The position numbers and the translations under genes were made by a program. From Brucella pituitosa (GTDB lineage Bacteria > Pseudomonadota > Alphaproteobacteria > Rhizobiales > Rhizobiaceae): a stretch of DNA of 64,000 nt. Below the pieces are notes generated by a model, which was not told the DNA's origin, did not search any database, and saw only the letters and a program-made list of their open reading frames with translations. The stretch is taken from the NCBI RefSeq assembly GCF_003049685.1, contig NZ_PYSY02000002.1, positions 62,001 to 126,000 of the forward strand. Reading direction: 5' to 3'. This document shows positions 34,957 to 43,255 of the stretch, piece after piece. Position 1 is the first letter of the stretch; the number at the start of each line of letters is the position of its first letter.

Positions 34957-34971
34957 TGAGTATTATTATCA
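34957..34971. promoter_or_regulatory. IRO box (RirA-type iron operator)
   Basis: TGAGTATTATTATCA fits TGA-N9-TCA, the IRO box described for rhizobial RirA, and lies 16 bp upstream of the orphan binding-protein gene. Confidence 0.55.
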
Positions 34972-35009
34972 AGTTAAATCGAGCGCCCCCGATGAGGGCG
35001 CTGGAAGTT

Positions 35010-36341
35010 CTAACTAATGGTCGCTTTTGACTTGCGAGGGGAATATTTCTTCACAAGACGGAAACTTTGCTTCGCCGTTGGGCGACTGTTGGAGTCCACC
35101 AATGCTGACAAAGCGCGAGCGTAATCGAGCACAAGCCCCGGCGTCCACGCCATGGATTCTGCGCGCTTGCGCATAAGGCCTGCCGCCCAGAGTTCCGGAA
35201 ATACGATGGCCTGGAGCGCCTTGAAAACTGGCCATCTGTGCTCGCGATAAACGCCTTCAAGTGCTGCATCCAGCGCATCGGCGACAGCACTTGAGCAGTT
35301 CCTGTTGGTCAGGTTGTAAGTATCGTTTGCGCGATAATGCTTCCAGAATGTTTTGAGGCGTGCTGCATCAATATTATTGATTTCGACTTGCACGGTAGAT
35401 GGGCACCATTCGCCTGACTCGACCTCGTAGCTCGGCAAAAACCGACCGGTAACATTGTTGTCGGCAGTGGCACGCAAGGTACGGCTGAATTCATCGGGGT
35501 TGCGGTCGATTTCAGCTGCGGGGTAATGACTGATATAAATATCGGGTGCCATTTCCAACGCCGCATGTCCTGTCGAGATAACACCATTGCTGTCGACGGC
35601 CGCAATATAGCGGTTGATCGCTCTTTGTCGAAGCGATGTCATTGCTGTGCCTGTTGGTGTCCAGACGTGAACGATAAGCTTTTTGCGGTTTCGGGCGCTT
35701 CGCTTGCGGTAGAGCTTTGCCGCGCGTTGGTTGAAGGGGTTTCTGCTGAGAATGCTCGTCAGCGAAGCATCTGCTTCCAGCCGTTTTATTCGGAATGCGA
35801 TGCTGAGCAAGCCAACGCCGGTCAGAATGAGCACGGCGCCGACATTTGTGCCGACCGTGCCTTCATACCATGTCGGCCAGGGTTGCAACGTTGCAATTGC
35901 GAGCAAGACTTCGACGATACCCCCGGCCATACCGATTTTCCAGCGCGGATATCGTACCACCCAGGCGCTGCCGATGCGCACAATACCATCAATGAGGAAA
36001 CACAGGCCGAAAAGAACGGCGAGCGCGAAGTTGCTCGCAGGCGTTGAACTTATGATCAGGATGCTCACACCGAGAAGGGCCACGCCTTGCACGATGCGCA
36101 TTCTGCGGGCCGTACCATAGCTCGCAATGGCCGCGAATAGGCACAATACGGCTTCAGGCAAGAGGAAATAACCAAAAACACGTGCGGGTAAGACGGTATC
36201 GCCGTCAAGTGCATCGATCACAATCAGGGCGCCACCGATAATCCAGAGCGCAGAGATTACCAGCAGGGTTCTCCAGTGCCGCTGAATAATTTCGCGGCCC
36301 AGCAGTAGAAACAGTATTCGTATCACCCCACCACTCCGCAA
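35010..36341 (-). CDS. Membrane protein with HdeD-like N-terminus and papain-like C-terminal domain
   Basis: A 443-residue protein. Residues ~15-190 hold about six to seven hydrophobic segments with the spacing of HdeD/DUF308 proteins. Residues ~220-430 are soluble and contain a His motif (GVISTGHAALEMAPDIYISHYP) and a Cys motif (NLTNRNCSSAVADALDAAL). The H-then-C order fits a circularly permuted NlpC/P60- or LRAT-like papain fold. It could be a membrane-anchored peptidase or acyltransferase facing the envelope, but no function is established. It is a single gene read leftwards. Confidence 0.55.
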   Translation of the reverse strand: MRSGGVIRILFLLLGREIIQRHWRTLLVISALWIIGGALIVIDALDGDTVLPARVFGYFLLPEAVLCLFAAIASYGTARRMRIVQGVALLGVSILIISSTPASNFALAVLFGLCFLIDGIVRIGSAWVVRYPRWKIGMAGGIVEVLLAIATLQPWPTWYEGTVGTNVGAVLILTGVGLLSIAFRIKRLEADASLTSILSRNPFNQRAAKLYRKRSARNRKKLIVHVWTPTGTAMTSLRQRAINRYIAAVDSNGVISTGHAALEMAPDIYISHYPAAEIDRNPDEFSRTLRATADNNVTGRFLPSYEVESGEWCPSTVQVEINNIDAARLKTFWKHYRANDTYNLTNRNCSSAVADALDAALEGVYREHRWPVFKALQAIVFPELWAAGLMRKRAESMAWTPGLVLDYARALSALVDSNSRPTAKQSFRLVKKYSPRKSKATIS

Positions 36342-36454
36342 ACTTTCAACGCATCTGTTATTAGCCGCAAAGAGGGTGACGTTTCAATGTAAAAGGGATT
36401 TAAAATCGGTGACATTTCCATGATGGGTGGATCAATTGAATAGTCTCTAAGAGA

Positions 36455-36481
36455 AAAAAGCTCCGCTGGGCGGAGCTTTTT
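36455..36481. terminator. Bidirectional intrinsic terminator
   Basis: A perfect 12-bp stem AAAAAGCTCCGC / GCGGAGCTTTTT around a TGG loop. It lies 20 bp downstream of the leftward GlsB-family gene. Confidence 0.85.
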
Positions 36482-36500
36482 ATTCATTGCAGTTTTGACG

Positions 36501-36749
36501 CTAACTTATTGCTCGCCCGACCCAGATCAGAATACACGCACCGATGAAGCCCGCCACCAGATAGCCGAGCCAGCCACCGAATGAGACACCCAGAAAACCA
36601 AAGATAAAGCTGGCAATTGCCGCGCCAATGATGCCCAAAATAATGTTCATGAATATGCCTGTGTCGCTATTCATGAAGTTGGATGCAATCCAGCCAGCAA
36701 GACCACCAATAATAATTGCAGCAATCCAGCCTACACCTGCTTCACCCAT
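36501..36749 (-). CDS. GlsB/YeaQ/YmgE family stress membrane protein
   Basis: An 82-residue protein made almost wholly of three Gly-rich transmembrane segments (GWIAAIIIGGLAGWIAS, NIILGIIGAAIASFIFG, GYLVAGFIGACILIWVG). The pattern is that of the transglycosylase-associated/GlsB family, often induced by envelope or osmotic stress. GGGAGA precedes the ATG. It stands alone, with a terminator just downstream. Confidence 0.88.
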   Translation of the reverse strand: MGEAGVGWIAAIIIGGLAGWIASNFMNSDTGIFMNIILGIIGAAIASFIFGFLGVSFGGWLGYLVAGFIGACILIWVGRAIS

Positions 36750-36827
36750 TTTAGTCTCCCTATCTAACCTGATAAATAAGGATATGTATCAGTCCTTGAT
36801 TTCGGCAAGGGCTGCAACACCGACTTC

Positions 36828-37658
36828 TCAACCTGCAAGATGGCTTGTAAGAACTTGTTGCATGCCTGCGCGTTCTGCCGGCGTTAAATCCAATCTTTCA
36901 AACTGATCATCAAGCAACACTGGCAGCGTATTGTCGGCTCGAACCGCGACAAGGCCGAAGGTCTCATCGCTTTTCTCGTCATAATACAGATACGGCAACT
37001 CATTTTTGGCGAAGCTGGAGAAGATGTTTCGCTTCTTTGTGTGCGTAACCAAAGGCGTATAGCCAAACCTTACACGCCCCATACTCTTTTTGCGGGAAGA
37101 AATCTTTGCCCAGCTCAGTTGCAGCATCGAAGCCGTTTTGGCCGCAGAGATCGAGCTCGAGATCAGAACAAAACGCTTGATGAAGAGAATGCAGCCGCCA
37201 ACCATGATGCCAACGAGCACAACGCCGACGAAAAGACGGTTCCAGAATTCATCCAGCGCCAGTGAGAGAGTTGCATTATTGGGGTTCGATTTTTGCACCA
37301 CAACATCAGTCTCATAATTATCGCTAGAGAGGCTGAGGAAAGAAAAGTCGACGGACTTCAGTTTGTTTTCGCCGTCATACCGGTAGGAGAGGGTGGCCTT
37401 GCAATCGGTAATCATTTTCTTGCTACGGCAGCTGCCGTCGAAAATGGTAGCATCCTCAATGATCAGTGGGTCATTCTTGATGAGGTAATCAGCGTATAAG
37501 CCTGGTCCCCATGAAACCGTAACAACAACAGATACGAGCGCGAGGATTATTGCTAAAAACAACAGCTTCCATCTATCCGCAAGACCATGCTTTTTCACCT
37601 TGATCGGACGGACAGGGAGGACACCAGACAAATCTGGTAATGTGTAATTATCGCTCAT
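36828..37658 (-). CDS. Hypothetical protein with two membrane segments
   Basis: An unrecognised ~276-residue protein. One transmembrane helix lies near residues 35-55 (LLFLAIILALVSVVVTV) and another near residues 145-165 (LFVGVVLVGIMVGGCILF). Between them is a ~90-residue domain with two Cys (FDGSCRSKKMITDCKATLSY, likely a disulfide) that would face the periplasm. A cytoplasmic C-terminal domain follows. The frame can start at 37700, but the ATG at 37658 (MSDNYTLPDL) seems more natural; neither has a good ribosome site. No function is suggested. Confidence 0.6.
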   Translation of the reverse strand: MSDNYTLPDLSGVLPVRPIKVKKHGLADRWKLLFLAIILALVSVVVTVSWGPGLYADYLIKNDPLIIEDATIFDGSCRSKKMITDCKATLSYRYDGENKLKSVDFSFLSLSSDNYETDVVVQKSNPNNATLSLALDEFWNRLFVGVVLVGIMVGGCILFIKRFVLISSSISAAKTASMLQLSWAKISSRKKSMGRVRFGYTPLVTHTKKRNIFSSFAKNELPYLYYDEKSDETFGLVAVRADNTLPVLLDDQFERLDLTPAERAGMQQVLTSHLAG

Positions 37659-37934
37659 AGATTTAACATCTTCGGTTATTGAGAGGAGAGGATGTGTCAT
37701 CTAGCGGAATATCAGGTGGTACTTGAATAGAATTGTCACTCTTTCCAGTAACGTAAGGTTACGGCTTTTATGTTTGAGAGAGCGAACCAATCTCATCACA
37801 GATAGTCGGTTGAATGTAGTTATCACGACCATACGCATATGGCGTCCGTTGAGAATTTCTAGCGGAACCAATATGTGGCCGTGCGCATTTTGATAGTGAC
37901 AACCACGTCATAATGCCGTTCAGGAGAATTAATA

Positions 37935-38339
37935 ATGCATCGTATTATTCTGACTGCCGCAGTTGGTCTCGCAATGATTTCATTTGCCAATGCACAAACT
38001 GCTACAATGACAGAAGAAACGCAAACAGAAGTATTTGTTACTGCCAAGCCCACTGACGTGCTTAGTTATAATCTGGTTGGTCTTAATATCCTGAACGGTG
38101 ACAATACGAACATCGGCGAAATCAAAGATCTTATTATTTCGAACGCCCAGCTGTCGGGATATATCGTGTCTGTGGGCGGCTTTTTGGGTGTCGGCGAGAA
38201 ATATGTCGTCGTCAGCCCCGAAGCTGTAGACATCACCTACTTCGATGATGAGAAGAAGTGGTCTGCTGTGATGAACTCCACGAAGGAGGAAATTCAAAAG
38301 GCTCCAGAGTTCAAATATGAAGGCCGCTGGGCGAAGTGA
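37935..38339 (+). CDS. Secreted PRC-barrel domain protein
   Basis: A 134-residue protein with a signal peptide (cleavage near NAQ-TA) and a PRC-barrel domain from about residue 40 (LVGLNILNGDNTNIGEIKDLIISNAQLSGYIVS, family hallmarks IGEIKDLII and FLGVGEKYVVV). AGGAG lies before the ATG. Periplasmic PRC-barrel proteins are common in Rhizobiales, usually of unknown role. It is alone on this strand between two leftward genes. Confidence 0.8.
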   Translation: MHRIILTAAVGLAMISFANAQTATMTEETQTEVFVTAKPTDVLSYNLVGLNILNGDNTNIGEIKDLIISNAQLSGYIVSVGGFLGVGEKYVVVSPEAVDITYFDDEKKWSAVMNSTKEEIQKAPEFKYEGRWAK

Positions 38340-38416
38340 TGCCACACCATTCGCCCGGTCTTTGCATTGGGACGCCTGCTTTATTCGGATCCGTGTCGAA
38401 CTTTTCGGGGTAAGCT

Positions 38417-38977
38417 CTAAATTTCACGCATCCGGTTTCCGAAATTAACGAATATGAACTGACCAGCATAGGCTGCAATTGCAGCTTTGAGCAGATCGCC
38501 GGGTACGAAGGCAAGATCTCCGATGATGGCGCTGAATGGAGAGAGGCCCACATAAGCAATAAGCCAGGCGACACCGAATGCGTGGTCGATGATGACGCCT
38601 ATTGTGGCAGCAAAGAAAAAGCCTGCGAAAGTTTTCCAACCGCCGTTTGTGCTTTGTGCCACCTTATTTGAAATCCAGCCTGTGGCGAAAGCTGCAGGCA
38701 AGAAGCCCACAAGATATCCAGCTGTTGGGCTGAGGAATACAGCAAGGCCACCTCTGCCTCCTGATAGAACTGGCAGGCCGATTGCGACGAGCACGATCAG
38801 CAACAGCACCGAAAGTGCGCCCCCGCGTGCGCCAAGCACAACACCAGCGAGCAAGACTCCCAGGCTTTGTGCATGAATTGGGACAGGCACAAAGGTGAGC
38901 ATAATTGGGGGTATCAAGCCCAGCACCACAATGATTGCGGTAAACAGCGCTATCATAACCAAAGATTTCGTTTGCAC
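38417..38977 (-). CDS. bioY: Biotin transporter S-component BioY
   Basis: A 186-residue integral membrane protein with six hydrophobic segments and BioY markers: VPVPIHAQSLGVLLAG near residue 31 and SPTAGYLVGFLPAA near residue 83. BioY captures biotin and works with BioM and BioN as an energy-coupling-factor importer. It is the last gene of the bioM-bioN-bioY order read leftwards, 57 bp after bioN. Confidence 0.92.
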   Translation of the reverse strand: MQTKSLVMIALFTAIIVVLGLIPPIMLTFVPVPIHAQSLGVLLAGVVLGARGGALSVLLLIVLVAIGLPVLSGGRGGLAVFLSPTAGYLVGFLPAAFATGWISNKVAQSTNGGWKTFAGFFFAATIGVIIDHAFGVAWLIAYVGLSPFSAIIGDLAFVPGDLLKAAIAAYAGQFIFVNFGNRMREI

Positions 38978-39034
38978 GTCCTGTACCTTCTTGCTGGCGC
39001 TTATTGTTGGCGAAGCGGTTATGCGTTTACGTGT

Positions 39035-39658
39035 CTATACTGAATTCTGTTTACGCTGGTCATTGCGAATGCACCTTGCATCGATGGCATTTGCAATTTC
39101 ATCTGCACTTTGCAACGTGCCAATTACCATTGGTACGATCACCGTAGATAGCCGCATTTTCAGCCCCCGTGCGCGATGTGCCTCCGCTACTGATTTGTAA
39201 CGCGCGTGCACCTCAGGGACGAAGCGTATTACCAGTCCTATTGCCAACCCGATGTCACGTGCATTGCCTATACCAATCGCCTCCAATGGTCGAGCGGCTC
39301 TGGTGATCGTGTCTATAAACTGGCCAATTGACGTGGTCGCTGTAATCAGAGTGGCAAAAAGGCTCAATGAGCCCAGCCGCATGAGAACAATTGATGCCGC
39401 TTGAAGACTGTCTGCATAGGCGGTCCAAATAACGACAACTGCAATCGTCAGCAGAAGTGGCCATGATTTTAGCCATTGAGCAACTGCGGCTCGGCTTAAG
39501 ATGAGCGAGCCAGCGATGACCAGAGTGGTTAAAATTCCAAGAACTGCAGGAGATTTGAGGCTAAACAACACAACACTCAACCCGAAAAGGGCTATGAGCT
39601 TAACTGCTGGCGGCAATCGGTGGGCCAGTCCATCCCCTTGTGTTTCATAGAAGTTCAT
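39035..39658 (-). CDS. bioN: Biotin ECF transporter transmembrane protein BioN
   Basis: A 207-residue EcfT-type membrane protein, shorter than group II EcfT proteins, as is normal for BioN. It carries the Ala-Arg-Gly coupling motif (AEAHRARGLKM near residue 165). Its ATG overlaps the bioM stop (ATGA). It couples BioM ATP hydrolysis to BioY. Confidence 0.88.
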   Translation of the reverse strand: MNFYETQGDGLAHRLPPAVKLIALFGLSVVLFSLKSPAVLGILTTLVIAGSLILSRAAVAQWLKSWPLLLTIAVVVIWTAYADSLQAASIVLMRLGSLSLFATLITATTSIGQFIDTITRAARPLEAIGIGNARDIGLAIGLVIRFVPEVHARYKSVAEAHRARGLKMRLSTVIVPMVIGTLQSADEIANAIDARCIRNDQRKQNSV

Positions 39659-40347
39659 GATGCCAGCGCCAGATAGTGGGCGATAGTCTCGTCAGCGGGG
39701 GCATCCTGGACGAGTTTACCTTGATGGAAGAGCAGTACGCGGTCGAAGCCTGAAAGCAGTGTCAGATCATGGCTGACCACGATAACGTTCTCTTCAAGAT
39801 CGCGGATGGTCCGTTCTACGATATTCCTGTTTCTCAAATCGAGTTGATTGGTCGGCTCGTCCATGATGACAATATCTGGAGATGTAACGAGAACTGAGGC
39901 GAGGGCGGCAAGCTGAAGTTCACCGCCGGATAGCTCGTGCGCCCTGCGCTCTGCCAGATGCGTAATTCCGATGCGATCAAGTACGCTTGAGACTGCGGCG
40001 GCTATTTCCTGCTTGTTGAGTCCGCGCGATTGCAGGCCCAATGCAATATCGTCTTTTATCAGCGGTAGTACGATTTGGTTTGCGGGAGTCTGGAAGATAT
40101 AGCCAACAGCGGCGCGTACTTTCGCGCCGTCAGCCGCAGTATCATAGCCATTTGTCAGGACACGGCCAGATGAAGGCAGAACCAATCCATTCACCATGCG
40201 CGAAAAGGTAGACTTCCCAGATCCGTTCAGGCCGATGATGCCAATGCGCCGTTGTGAAAGCTCGAGCGAAAGCGGCTCTAAAACCACCTTGTCGGCAAAC
40301 TTCGCCTCAGCTTTATCAAACAGAATTTTCAACTTTTGATCCCACAC
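39655..40347 (-). CDS. bioM: Biotin ECF transporter ATPase BioM
   Basis: A ~230-residue ABC ATPase with Walker A (GLNGSGKSTFSR), signature (ELSGGELQL) and Walker B (IVIMDEPTNQLD). The longest start is a GTG at 40347; a TTG at 40332, with GGA seven bases upstream, gives a more family-like N-terminus. It is the first gene of bioMNY. No convincing BioR box was found in the 280-bp gap upstream. Confidence 0.88.
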   Translation of the reverse strand: MWDQKLKILFDKAEAKFADKVVLEPLSLELSQRRIGIIGLNGSGKSTFSRMVNGLVLPSSGRVLTNGYDTAADGAKVRAAVGYIFQTPANQIVLPLIKDDIALGLQSRGLNKQEIAAAVSSVLDRIGITHLAERRAHELSGGELQLAALASVLVTSPDIVIMDEPTNQLDLRNRNIVERTIRDLEENVIVVSHDLTLLSGFDRVLLFHQGKLVQDAPADETIAHYLALAS

Positions 40348-40538
40348 AATGCGACATCGCTCTGCTCGACGCGATCACGGCGGTCAAGACGTCAATACAA
40401 TGCGATTGGTTAAAGCTGATCGGCGCACGGTGCAATAAGGCCTTTCTTCTTTTATTTGTCGACTTCTGGTTTTTGAGCCCTTGCAAAAATCTCAACAAAA
40501 CGACGGCGGGCCGAGTGCTGGCCTCATTCAGAAAGCAT

Positions 40539-40563
40539 AAAAGCGCTGGTAATCAGCGCTTTT
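40539..40563. terminator. Bidirectional terminator after the galactitol-type IIB gene
   Basis: A perfect 10-bp stem AAAAGCGCTG / CAGCGCTTTT with a 5-nt loop, 65 bp downstream of the IIB stop read leftwards. Confidence 0.75.
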
Positions 40564-40627
40564 CGTCAATTTGGATGAGGAGCGGACTCTCACGGCCAGC
40601 ATCTCTTATAGCTTCAATCAGTTGTGA

Positions 40628-40915
40628 TTACTTGCGCAATTCGGCTTCGATGTCGTCGAAAGCTTTGTCTTTGCCAATGCCGGTCAGGAAGGGGAGACCC
40701 TTGATGACGGGCTTGGTAACAGAAGCCGAAATAGGCGTCGTGGAGACGATGAAATCTACATTGTCGGCAAGAGAAGGAACTTCAGTCGCTTTTGCCTGTT
40801 GGGCATTGAAGGTCAGTCCACGCTTTTTCATTTCTTCGGTAACGGCCGCATTCACTGCCGTAGATGTTGCTACACCTGTGCCGCAAGCGAAGAGAATCGT
40901 TTTCATTTTAGCCAT
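40628..40915 (-). CDS. PTS galactitol-type EIIB
   Basis: A 95-residue cytoplasmic EIIB of the galactitol/pentitol family. The phospho-acceptor cysteine is at the start of the domain (MKTILFACGTGVATSTAV, Cys ~9). GGAGG precedes the ATG at 40915; the frame from 40942 is rejected. It would pass phosphate from the IIA (41024-41485) to the incoming polyol at the IIC. It is the last gene of the leftward IIC-IIA-IIB set. Substrate is not readable from sequence; context suggests a short polyol or deoxyketose. Confidence 0.85.
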   Translation of the reverse strand: MAKMKTILFACGTGVATSTAVNAAVTEEMKKRGLTFNAQQAKATEVPSLADNVDFIVSTTPISASVTKPVIKGLPFLTGIGKDKAFDDIEAELRK

Positions 40916-41023
40916 GGTTTCCTCCAATTGGTGTTCGTGCATTCAATGTAAGGCACAAATATCGTATTTTTTCTTGTCTCGAATTCAGTTGTAAAGACCT
41001 GTTATCCTTAAGACGATTGGTCG

Positions 41024-41485
41024 TTATTGCAGGGCAGTTTCAACGTCCTCAAGCGTGCGCGCAGCCTTCAACCTGTCGAGTGCATCAGCATCCTGAATGG
41101 TTGCCATGATCTGTTGCAAGGTCTCAATCTGTTTGTCCTTGTCATTGATGGCAAGCAGAAACACATATCCAACCGGGACAGTTTCTTCCGGATCTTCCAT
41201 ATTGGCGAACTGGATGGGCGACTTCAACGTCGCGAATGCAATGCCAGCCTTGACCACATGTTCAGGATCGGTGTGAGGAACTGCAACGTTATCGTCGCGC
41301 TCAAGCGGCAATCCGGTTGGCATGGACAGTTCACGGCTGACGACAGCATCGGCGTAGCTTGGCTTTACATAGCCCAGCTTCTCGAGCTTGCCCGCCAATA
41401 TCCGGATAATCTCTTCGTTGGTTTTTGCTTCGCTCTGAAGCTCGATCGCTTGTGGGTCGAGATAATCAATCAGACCAGCAGCCAT
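41024..41485 (-). CDS. PTS EIIA (fructose/galactitol type)
   Basis: A 153-residue PTS_EIIA_2 protein. The phosphorylated His lies in the conserved NVAVPHTDPEHV segment (~70). It accepts phosphate from HPr, most likely from the HPr-EI fusion encoded at 50117-52099. It follows IIC after a strong hairpin and precedes IIB by 108 bp. It is not PtsN: the gene order and galactitol-type IIB/IIC neighbours point to sugar transport. Confidence 0.87.
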   Translation of the reverse strand: MAAGLIDYLDPQAIELQSEAKTNEEIIRILAGKLEKLGYVKPSYADAVVSRELSMPTGLPLERDDNVAVPHTDPEHVVKAGIAFATLKSPIQFANMEDPEETVPVGYVFLLAINDKDKQIETLQQIMATIQDADALDRLKAARTLEDVETALQ

Positions 41486-41500
41486 TCCATTCTCCGTTTG

Positions 41501-41532
41501 AAAAAGGCCGCACGTCGATATCGACGTGCGGC
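41501..41532 (-). terminator. Terminator-like hairpin between the IIC and IIA genes
   Basis: A perfect 26-bp palindrome (13-bp arm GCCGCACGTCGAT and its complement, 41507-41532) is followed, in the direction of transcription, by CTTTTT. It lies inside the operon, 32 bp after the IIC stop and ahead of the IIA start. It could trim transcription into IIA-IIB or protect the upstream message. Confidence 0.65.
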
Positions 41533-41563
41533 TTCGATTATATTGAAAAACTGACAGCCAATA

Positions 41564-42976
41564 TCAGGCAGTCTTTTCTTCCGCAGGTTCATCCTCTGCG
41601 CCCGCCGCACGTTCCCATGCGAGTGTGTTGCGACGATAGAGTATGAACAGCAGCGCAATAACAGCAGCAATGACTGCCACGCCAACCGTACCACCAAGCC
41701 AGCTGATTGTTTTGATGATAATGTCAGGAACCCACAGGAACCCATCAACCACCGAAGTAATCTGCAAGGCATTTTCAGGTAGCTTGAAGCCCGACGATAC
41801 AGCCGCGCTGGTGAACAATGGCGCAAGCGCATTGGCGACATAGAAGCCAATGGCCAGTGTGATGGTTCCAACGACGACCATGCGGAACACGTTTCCTTTC
41901 AGAAGCGGTGCAGTCATGGCGACGATGAACGGAATGACGGCGAGATCGGCGAACAGGATCACGCGGTTACCCGGCAATATGACCGATAGAATGATAGCAA
42001 TCGGTACAAGAATGAGCGCCGACGAGATCGCTGCCGGATGACCGATAAGGATAGCCGAATCGAGGCCGACAAGAAGTTCGCGGTCGCCTGTGCGCTTGCG
42101 TACAAATTCCTGTGCAGCATCAGAAACCGGCAACAGACCTTCCATCAAGATTTTGACCATGCGCGGCAGGAGCAGCATAACCGCTGCCAGCGTCATGCCG
42201 GTGCCCAGAACCTTAGCAAGCACCGTGCCGAAGTCACCCGCGTTATAGAATGCGATAAGACCGAGCACGAGACCTATGATCAGACCCATCACAACCGGCT
42301 CACCAAAAACCCCAAAGCGACGTTCGATGGTTTCGGTGTTGATGTTGATCTTGTTGATGCCGGGGATGCGATCCATGACCCAGTTCAGCACAATCGCGAT
42401 TGGCAGGATCTGTGCGGAAGCCAGATGTGGCACCGAAACACCGGGAATACCATAGAACTGTTGCACAGCGCGCGCCGACCAGTCAGCAAACAGCAGAGAC
42501 AGAGCCGCAACGAGCGCTGCAACAATAATGCCGTAAGCGATGTTATCCGTTGCAGCAACAACCAGCGAGCCAACGAAAGCAAAATGCCAGAAGTTCCAGA
42601 CGTCGACATTCAGCGTACGCGTCCAGCGCATCAGCAGAAGAGCGATGTTGACCAGAATACCAACTGGAATAACCCACAAGCCTACGGATGAACCAAAGGC
42701 AATGGCCGCAGCGGAAGGCCAGCCCACATCGACGATATCGCGCTTGATGCCAGTGTTGGTAACGATTGCCTGAGCCACTTCACCGATAGAGGTGAACATG
42801 AGGCCGAGGACCAGATTGATACCGATGAAAGCGACGCCAATGGTTATGGCTGCACGGAACGCTTTGCCAACCTTTGCCCCAAGTACCACTGCAATAATGA
42901 AAATTACGATAGGCAACAGAACCGTTGCCCCAAGCGTATCGACTGCCGTTTTTAGTCCGCTCAGAAATGCGTCCAT
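41564..42976 (-). CDS. PTS galactitol-type EIIC permease
   Basis: A 470-residue integral membrane permease of the galactitol (EIIC-GAT) family, with about ten or more hydrophobic segments and a GIPGVSVPHLAS-type loop near residue 173. It would carry the sugar alcohol across the inner membrane during phosphorylation by IIB. It is the first gene of the leftward set and is divergent from the DRL-like gene; the shared 279-bp gap holds two copies of a GAACATTTGT motif. Confidence 0.87.
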   Translation of the reverse strand: MDAFLSGLKTAVDTLGATVLLPIVIFIIAVVLGAKVGKAFRAAITIGVAFIGINLVLGLMFTSIGEVAQAIVTNTGIKRDIVDVGWPSAAAIAFGSSVGLWVIPVGILVNIALLLMRWTRTLNVDVWNFWHFAFVGSLVVAATDNIAYGIIVAALVAALSLLFADWSARAVQQFYGIPGVSVPHLASAQILPIAIVLNWVMDRIPGINKININTETIERRFGVFGEPVVMGLIIGLVLGLIAFYNAGDFGTVLAKVLGTGMTLAAVMLLLPRMVKILMEGLLPVSDAAQEFVRKRTGDRELLVGLDSAILIGHPAAISSALILVPIAIILSVILPGNRVILFADLAVIPFIVAMTAPLLKGNVFRMVVVGTITLAIGFYVANALAPLFTSAAVSSGFKLPENALQITSVVDGFLWVPDIIIKTISWLGGTVGVAVIAAVIALLFILYRRNTLAWERAAGAEDEPAEEKTA

Positions 42977-43085
42977 TTATTTCTCCTCCCCCTCGGAACA
43001 CTTCCCAAAGTGCACCGAGCTAACAGAACGTCATTATTAGCTCGCACGTATCGACGTTTCAAAATGTGAACTGGGCGAAACGGCA

Positions 43086-43193
43086 GAACATTTGTATTCT
43101 ATAGCAAACTAAAGTTGAATAACAAGATGGCATTTCGAGGGGGTTGAATGTTGCAGGAAATGAACACTGGTATTGACTTAGAAACAAATGTTC
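43086..43193. promoter_or_regulatory. Divergent control region with inverted GAACATTTGT motifs
   Basis: GAACATTTGT at 43086-43095 and its reverse complement ACAAATGTTC at 43184-43193 sit between the galactitol-type IIC gene and the DRL-like gene. A third copy is at 55034-55043, upstream of gutM. They are candidate sites for the SorC-family regulator encoded at 48012-49031. Confidence 0.5.
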
Positions 43194-43255
43194 ATTAATC
43201 GATAGTGCATCAGAGGAGACTGCGAAAGTTTTGCAGGGACGTTCAGGAGGAAACG

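Noticed and set aside
40348-40627. Search for a BioR operator upstream of bioM
   Set aside because: No TTATMKATAA-like site was found in the 280-bp gap; only a terminator of the preceding PTS gene is clear.
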